Of a stretch of DNA of 64,000 bases, positions 61,001 to 64,000 are shown piece after piece. Under the pieces are notes generated by a model. It did no database searches, was not told where the DNA came from, and saw only the letters and a list, made by a program, of their open reading frames with translations. Positions within the stretch are counted from its first letter, which is position 1; every line of letters begins with the position of its first letter. Source of the stretch: Erwinia sorbitola. GTDB taxonomy: Bacteria; Pseudomonadota; Gammaproteobacteria; Enterobacterales; Enterobacteriaceae. Location: contig NZ_CP046509.1 of the NCBI RefSeq assembly GCF_009738185.1, positions 1,677,501 through 1,741,500 of the forward strand, written 5' to 3'. Position numbers and translations under genes: made by a program.

Positions 61001-62112
61001 GGTAATGAAGCTGCATCGCCATAGGTCAGAACGCCGTAAGGATCGGCTTCAATGAATACCTGGGCGTATTGTGGTAAAAAGACCGCTAGCCATGCGTGTA
61101 AACCTCTCAATTCTGAAGACGGATACCCCTCAAATCCCAGCATACTTCTCAAACGTCCCATGGGTAGCCCTTTGTCAACGATCCCGGCTAACCATTTTGC
61201 CGCTAAATACTCAGCAATTGTCCTATGGCTGTACTCAACAGTCTCAAGCTCATCTCCGGCAGAAAAAACCCGCCTCGATAACGCTGCTCTAATTATTTCA
61301 TGTGAGAAGAACGAGATGGTTCTGGAACTGGGGTATTCTGGTCGGATATCGTTCGGAAGCAGAGAAACTCCGGAAACATCACTCAATATGCGCAACGCGC
61401 AAATCGATCCAGCAGGATACTCTAATTCGTCGCAGGTATAAATTCCTGAAGTTAGCCGCGTATGCTCTCGGCTATGTTCAGTTAAAAGGAACTGTGTTGC
61501 AGAGTGGAAAAGTTCAGACCTTGTACGGGGCCAGTTTCCTTCTTTAACGGCTTCAGCCAGCATTAGCAGATTTTGTGGGTTGTAAAGAAATTCGCTGGCG
61601 GCATGTTTTTCTGCTTCAGCCAGAAACGCTTCGGGGTGTTCTACACCATTAGCTTGTAGAATCGCAGTCTGCTCTTCTTTTGACAGCGATTGCAAATGTA
61701 AAACAACATAGCCTCCAGTCTGCTCAAAATAGGGTAAAAATGCTGACAAGTCTGATTCGCCTAACCAATCCTGAGAGCGACAAGAAATTCTGACATTTTG
61801 TGGCGTTTGGGAAAAAAGCCTACGGACGATGTCATCTACAACGTCACTACTGTTACTGGCACTCCTCTTCTCATCTAATGCATCGATGAATAATGTTTTC
61901 TGATTATCAATAGGTACGCCACTTAAGAAGTGACGTATTGTAAGATATTTTGCCTCTTGCAATGCCGCAAACTGTTTGAAGAGGTGCGTTTTTCCAGCAC
62001 CAGGATCACCAAGCAGAACAATATTCGGAAAGTGAGAATAATCACTAAATACCACCGTTTGGGTATCTTTATCCTGTAGAGGATAGATTTGCCTGACTTG
62101 CCTGTTTAGCAT
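58042..62112 (-). CDS. Large STAND/NACHT-like ATPase with C-terminal PD-(D/E)XK-like nuclease
   Basis: The 1356-residue product opens with a P-loop ATPase: Walker A GDPGAGKT (35-42), Walker B TLFIDALDE (73-81) and a sensor-like RISCRSQDW. EYSHRTIAEYLAAKWLAG marks the end of the NTPase module, as in NACHT proteins. A long helical-repeat region (about 320-1200) is a likely ligand sensor. Near the C-terminus RADIIIS (Asp about 1243) and PIEIKRD (Glu 1256, Lys 1258) form a PD-(D/E)XK-type nuclease site. The layout suggests a phage-sensing ATPase that activates DNA cleavage. The effector is C-terminal, unlike typical Avs proteins. Confidence 0.75.
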   Translation of the reverse strand: MLNRQVRQIYPLQDKDTQTVVFSDYSHFPNIVLLGDPGAGKTHLFKQFAALQEAKYLTIRHFLSGVPIDNQKTLFIDALDEKRSASNSSDVVDDIVRRLFSQTPQNVRISCRSQDWLGESDLSAFLPYFEQTGGYVVLHLQSLSKEEQTAILQANGVEHPEAFLAEAEKHAASEFLYNPQNLLMLAEAVKEGNWPRTRSELFHSATQFLLTEHSREHTRLTSGIYTCDELEYPAGSICALRILSDVSGVSLLPNDIRPEYPSSRTISFFSHEIIRAALSRRVFSAGDELETVEYSHRTIAEYLAAKWLAGIVDKGLPMGRLRSMLGFEGYPSSELRGLHAWLAVFLPQYAQVFIEADPYGVLTYGDAASLPIAEKKNLLVALSKLSERDPWFRNHGLNSYLNGFATVEMEAQLRQIVRDPHSSFSLRMIVLESLSVATPIVALSDDLINIAKSEDSSYAEKEESITALIHFGVSGQKFSVRFFSELKDKNHDSIRLRNHIIQLLYKDYFTPQDIAQLLIDTLNITSERLPIGALWRLNNIVPTADLLAIFEHLERYHTAHSKYWYSSAKNHYEIVHFLKAGLLQILSEKNGYSTSQIWLCLKTFYSYSHNHHYGGYDNVQKSIVQEIKNRSWQYEDIIDAAILSFTRYNTHYVFLHEFGGSTFHLIPDEILLARFIHYLSHAEADSEKIECIYRLTFPVLYRCAKPSQDTFEFLSAYCHLNVKLTTVFETSIVCEIDDWRVKHNLNKIAYEKERNAARYEDRHSFELCRQEIVSGQHLEWLKHISYIYYSKYSDVDDKLMPVQRCADILGAANVTDAISGLLAILNRSDLPTIDELNCALLKREYYGWWYAVLAGSDELFKKHTDVTQWNEDLLTTLLALDVILALFTKDNNVVSNYSLPWKKDVILNKTAFFIKTYYHIINFCINNQLQDIRALNYLLNDTCIPIDYAVPLVMRLIKEHPDDVLHLQNLVGWLLAHPESHAELLQLSELMIAQASKLKNPSYQIWLLCTYLFAPDQCQDLFLSESKSAPEMIALIRQLAGKAKIGRGSSEQRLSLTQLEAIITVSATHFPNADRVARNDSNSANNWEYADFIKRLIDDVSSFSSYDAGEVFERLLLLPECTSYRGYLLHAQSNQKVRYRESQFQHTNWKQALNTLKNKIPANVMDLYALLLDQLQDIANRITYENTDIYKQFWNENGNGKILVPKPEESCRNFFLELLRARLHPLQIICEPEGHMVSGKRADIIISLPGIKIPIEIKRDYHRDVWSALNEQLDQLYTTNPDAAGYGIYLVFWFGASRPSAIPRPAKDTPPPVNATTMEEILNEAVLMVKRDRLSAIVIDVSGEANSTVETQKSSM

Positions 62113-62271
62113 TCTATAGGCTCCTGAGTATCTATTTTGGTTCTACCAAATCTGTATGGCAGGTTTTACTCCAAATTTACCATAGACTTTCAGCCGATAC
62201 AGTAAACCTGACCTGCACCCCGTTGGGTAAGACAACTCAATGTTAGTCTTGTAGTTGTTGGAGTTGCTAAC

Positions 62272-62340
62272 TTCCGATCCTCGCTCGTAGCAGACCCCAC
62301 AGTGTCAGGCTGTCCGCTCCGTGCCAGAAGCGGATGTTAG
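62272..62340. repeat. Degenerate repeat, right copy flanking the STAND/HEPN operon
   Basis: This copy matches the element at 56274-56343 in order and orientation of its GCTCC/CTCGCT and TGCCAG-GAGCGG-like blocks, with several differences. Confidence 0.5.
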
Positions 62341-62442
62341 TAAATCTGCACCGCATTAATTGGAGGGGCACAGGCCAATATTTTTTCGCTTGCTTTAATA
62401 TATGCAACAATCCTCAGTTGAGGTATTTCAAAAGAAACTTTT

Positions 62443-62496
62443 TCAACTTAACCCTATGATATTAAGTTGATTTATTATTGGGGTTGGTGATATAAC
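62443..62496 (+). promoter_or_regulatory. Promoter and operator-like inverted repeat for the structured RNA
   Basis: TTGATT (62467-62472) and TATAAC (62491-62496) are separated by 18 bases, a good sigma-70 promoter. The predicted start, near 62503-62505, coincides with the first base of the RNA's closing stem. TCAACTTAA (62443-62451) and TTAAGTTGA (62462-62470) form a perfect 9-10-9 inverted repeat overlapping the -35 element, a likely operator. A further palindrome, CCTCAGTTGAGG, lies at 62412-62423. Confidence 0.65.
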
Positions 62497-62502
62497 TTAT
62501 AG

Positions 62503-62640
62503 TAAGAGAGACAGGTTCTTCCTCTTACTTTTTGGTAAGGGCGGCTCTGATAAAGAACAGCGTAAGCTGTTGAGCTTCTGCTCACTGATCCTGCGGGATG
62601 TTCAATAAGTATTCAAATTTCCCTGTCTCTCTCCCCTTTT
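62503..62640 (+). ncRNA. Structured RNA preceding the SLATT-RT operon (candidate RT-associated ncRNA)
   Basis: AGAGAGACAGG (62505-62515) pairs perfectly with CCTGTCTCTCT (62622-62632), closing a domain of about 128 nt. Inside are a 7-bp hairpin (62522-62528 with 62535-62541, one G-T), AACAGC-GTAA-GCTGTT (62556-62571) with a GNRA tetraloop, GAGC-TTCT-GCTC (62572-62583) and ATCC-TGCG-GGAT (62588-62599). The segment 62600-62621 is unpaired. A promoter starts transcription at the closing stem. Defence-associated reverse transcriptases commonly use such an RNA as template or cofactor; that function here is an inference from position and structure. Confidence 0.75.
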
Positions 62641-62655
62641 CACATGGAGATGTTC

Positions 62656-63195
62656 ATGCTCGACAAGGTATGGTTTACCTATAAGGCACGGATTCAGGCA
62701 CACCATCGGTTAGAATGGATGGATACACATTCGCAATTTCTTCTGGTTTGGTACGCTATCTTAGGTGCTGCGTTAGCAGTTGTTGCAATTCGATACCCAA
62801 CATTACTGGGTAAAAATACAGATATTTTTGGCGCGATTTTGTCTATTGCATTGCTTGGTGTATCGCTGTCTGTTGCAAATCGAGATTTCCGCGGCAGGGC
62901 GTTGAATATGCGAAAAAATTATTTGGCATTGCAACATTTATACAATGTTATAAATACAAGAAATGCCGTTCAACCAGACGATATCGTTAAATATGATGAG
63001 TTAATGAATGATGTGGAAAATCACCGAGATATGGACGATAAGACGTCCCGTGTACGCAATGCATTACAGTTGACGTCTCGGCAGCCAGGGAGAAAGGAAT
63101 ATTTCCAAGTATATTTTTTTACAGTGTTCAAGTATGTTGTTTTACTCATTTTCTATACTACCCCGGTTATAGTTGCGTGGTACCTCTATGAGTAG
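62656..63195 (+). CDS. SLATT-domain membrane protein
   Basis: The 179-residue product starts at ATG 62656 with GGAG 7-10 bases upstream; ATG 62644 has no site. Predicted membrane segments are about 25-42, 56-72 and, at the C-terminus, 154-176, separated by a charged helical region with RGRALNMRKNYLALQHLYN. This is the organisation of SLATT proteins, predicted pore-forming effectors of nucleotide- and RT-linked defence systems; the RT-linked subgroup (SLATT_5-like) fits best. Its stop overlaps the RT start by 8 bases, so the two are co-translated. It would kill or arrest the infected cell by membrane disruption. Confidence 0.75.
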   Translation: MLDKVWFTYKARIQAHHRLEWMDTHSQFLLVWYAILGAALAVVAIRYPTLLGKNTDIFGAILSIALLGVSLSVANRDFRGRALNMRKNYLALQHLYNVINTRNAVQPDDIVKYDELMNDVENHRDMDDKTSRVRNALQLTSRQPGRKEYFQVYFFTVFKYVVLLIFYTTPVIVAWYLYE

Positions 63196-64000
63196 TGCTG
63201 TGCGTAGTTTTAAGAGATGTTTTACAGTAAAAAATTTAAAGAAAATTTATTTCGACAAAATTAAAGAGTCAGGTGCTATTGGCATTGATCGAGTTAGACC
63301 AAATGGTTTTGAGAAAAATCATGCTACTGAATTGTCATTGATTGCTAGGAAAGTTACTGATGGAAGCTATAAATTTACTGCCTATAAGGAAAAGTTAGTA
63401 TCGAAGGGGGCATATTCATTTCCCCGACAGATTTCTATTCCAACTGTTCGAGACCGAATCACTCTTCGAGCTCTATGTGAGTCTCTCTCAGAAGTCTTTC
63501 CGAATGCAAAGCTATCACTGCCACAAATAGTAATAGAATCACTTAAAGATGCTATTGACTCTGGACAATATACCGAATTTGCTAAAATTGATCTCAAAAA
63601 TTTTTACCCTTCTATTCCCCACAAATTAATTGAAAGCTCGATAAAAAACAAGATCAGAAAAGTTGAGTTCAGAACACTTATCAGTAATGCTATTTCAACT
63701 CCGACAGTCAGTGAGTCTACAGGAAGTAAAGGTTCAATGAAAAATGGAACCGGAGTACCTCAAGGATTATCTATTTCCAATGTTTTAGCGGAAATTGCAT
63801 TGCAAAATATTGACGAAAAAATCAGCCTCATTCCAAATATTTGGTATAAACGTTATGTAGACGACATCCTTATCCTTACCAAGTCTGGAAAATCTGCTGA
63901 AGTTGCTGATGCAATTATAGGCGAACTGGAATATATAGGTCTTTCCCCACATCCCATTGGTGGCGTTGATTCAAAATCAAAAGTTGGGGGGTTGAGTGAG
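63188..64000 (+). CDS. Reverse transcriptase, defence-associated type (3' partial)
   Basis: ATG 63188 lies in the ATGAGTAG overlap with the SLATT gene; the frame stays open for 271 codons to the window edge. RT motifs are in order: ISIPTVRDRITLRAL (motif 1/2 region, about 83-97), AKIDLKNFYPSIP (motif A with catalytic Asp, about 133), GTGVPQGLSISNVLAEI (motif B, about 188-204) and the YVDD active site (about 225-228). The linked SLATT gene and upstream RNA point to a UG/DRT-class antiviral RT rather than a group II intron or retron. The SLATT-linked class may be the one recently called DRT10, which I cannot verify here. The C-terminus is missing. Confidence 0.85.
   Translation, partial: MSSAVRSFKRCFTVKNLKKIYFDKIKESGAIGIDRVRPNGFEKNHATELSLIARKVTDGSYKFTAYKEKLVSKGAYSFPRQISIPTVRDRITLRALCESLSEVFPNAKLSLPQIVIESLKDAIDSGQYTEFAKIDLKNFYPSIPHKLIESSIKNKIRKVEFRTLISNAISTPTVSESTGSKGSMKNGTGVPQGLSISNVLAEIALQNIDEKISLIPNIWYKRYVDDILILTKSGKSAEVADAIIGELEYIGLSPHPIGGVDSKSKVGGLSE

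Larger units (their letters stand above)
56400..64000. other. Defence island (partial at right)
   Basis: An AT-rich block beginning after the MFS exporter carries a HEPN protein, a STAND-type ATPase with nuclease domain, a structured RNA, a SLATT membrane protein and a reverse transcriptase. All are families repeatedly found in antiphage systems. The two arms diverge from a shared 540-base intergenic region. The right boundary is outside the window. Confidence 0.75.

Noticed and set aside
63188..64000. Retron or group II intron interpretation of the reverse transcriptase
   Set aside because: No intron-like RNA ends or maturase context is seen; the SLATT partner and upstream RNA fit an antiviral RT better. 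The missing C-terminus leaves some uncertainty.

Overview
The window looks like the chromosome of an Enterobacterales species, most likely an Erwiniaceae member (Erwinia or Pantoea type). The host genes are moderately GC-rich and closely E. coli-like. Two stretches keep E. coli gene neighbourhoods: dacD-sbmC-yeeA-yeeX(tmaR), and a yeeO plus nac neighbourhood. The genus cannot be proved from this window.

Region 1 (1 to about 25.2 kb) is the late half of a lambda-like siphoviral prophage. Going right it carries a portal (cut by the window edge), head morphogenesis with a metallopeptidase tail, prohead protease, decoration and major capsid proteins, connectors, tail terminator, tail tube, tail chaperone, tape measure, tail tip M/L/K/I/J and fibres. 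Terminase, lysis genes, early genes and integrase are absent and presumably lie to the left. Accessory cassettes sit between structural genes: a DUF6516-type toxin with an HTH antitoxin (9.45-10.2 kb), a membrane plus periplasmic pair (10.4-11.1 kb), a reverse-strand gene (14.6 kb) and a Cor-type exclusion lipoprotein (21.2 kb). After the tail fibre come a three-repeat CRISPR mini-array with type I-F-like repeats and no cas genes, a Panacea toxin-antitoxin pair, a LexA box, one solitary I-F-like repeat, and a BRO-N antirepressor with a C4-like structured RNA upstream.

Region 2 (25.2-56.2 kb) is mostly ordinary chromosome. It holds an AT-rich acyltransferase, dacD, sbmC, yeeA and tmaR, a lacI homologue, a Kdo hydroxylase, yeeO, and the yqjH/yqjI pair. 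Next are an Old Yellow Enzyme, a hydroxyacid dehydrogenase, an RraA-like protein and an aminotransferase. nac, with a sigma-54 promoter, precedes a large 5-oxoproline operon (pxpB, pxpC, a carrier-like protein, pxpA, an SDR and a polar amino-acid ABC transporter). katG, ymjA, yaiL, an RluA-family enzyme, a cold-shock-domain protein, an AraC regulator and an MFS exporter follow.

Region 3 (56.3-64.0 kb) is an AT-rich defence island. One arm, on the minus strand, is a 1356-residue STAND/NACHT-like ATPase with a C-terminal PD-(D/E)XK-like nuclease, followed by a HEPN protein. The other arm, on the plus strand, has a promoter, a compact structured RNA closed by an 11-bp stem, a SLATT-type membrane protein and an overlapping reverse transcriptase cut by the window edge. 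RNA, membrane effector and RT together fit a defence-associated reverse transcriptase system. This is the most interesting part of the window, followed by the prophage mini-CRISPR and solitary repeat, which could act as weapons against rival phages or as RNA anti-CRISPRs.
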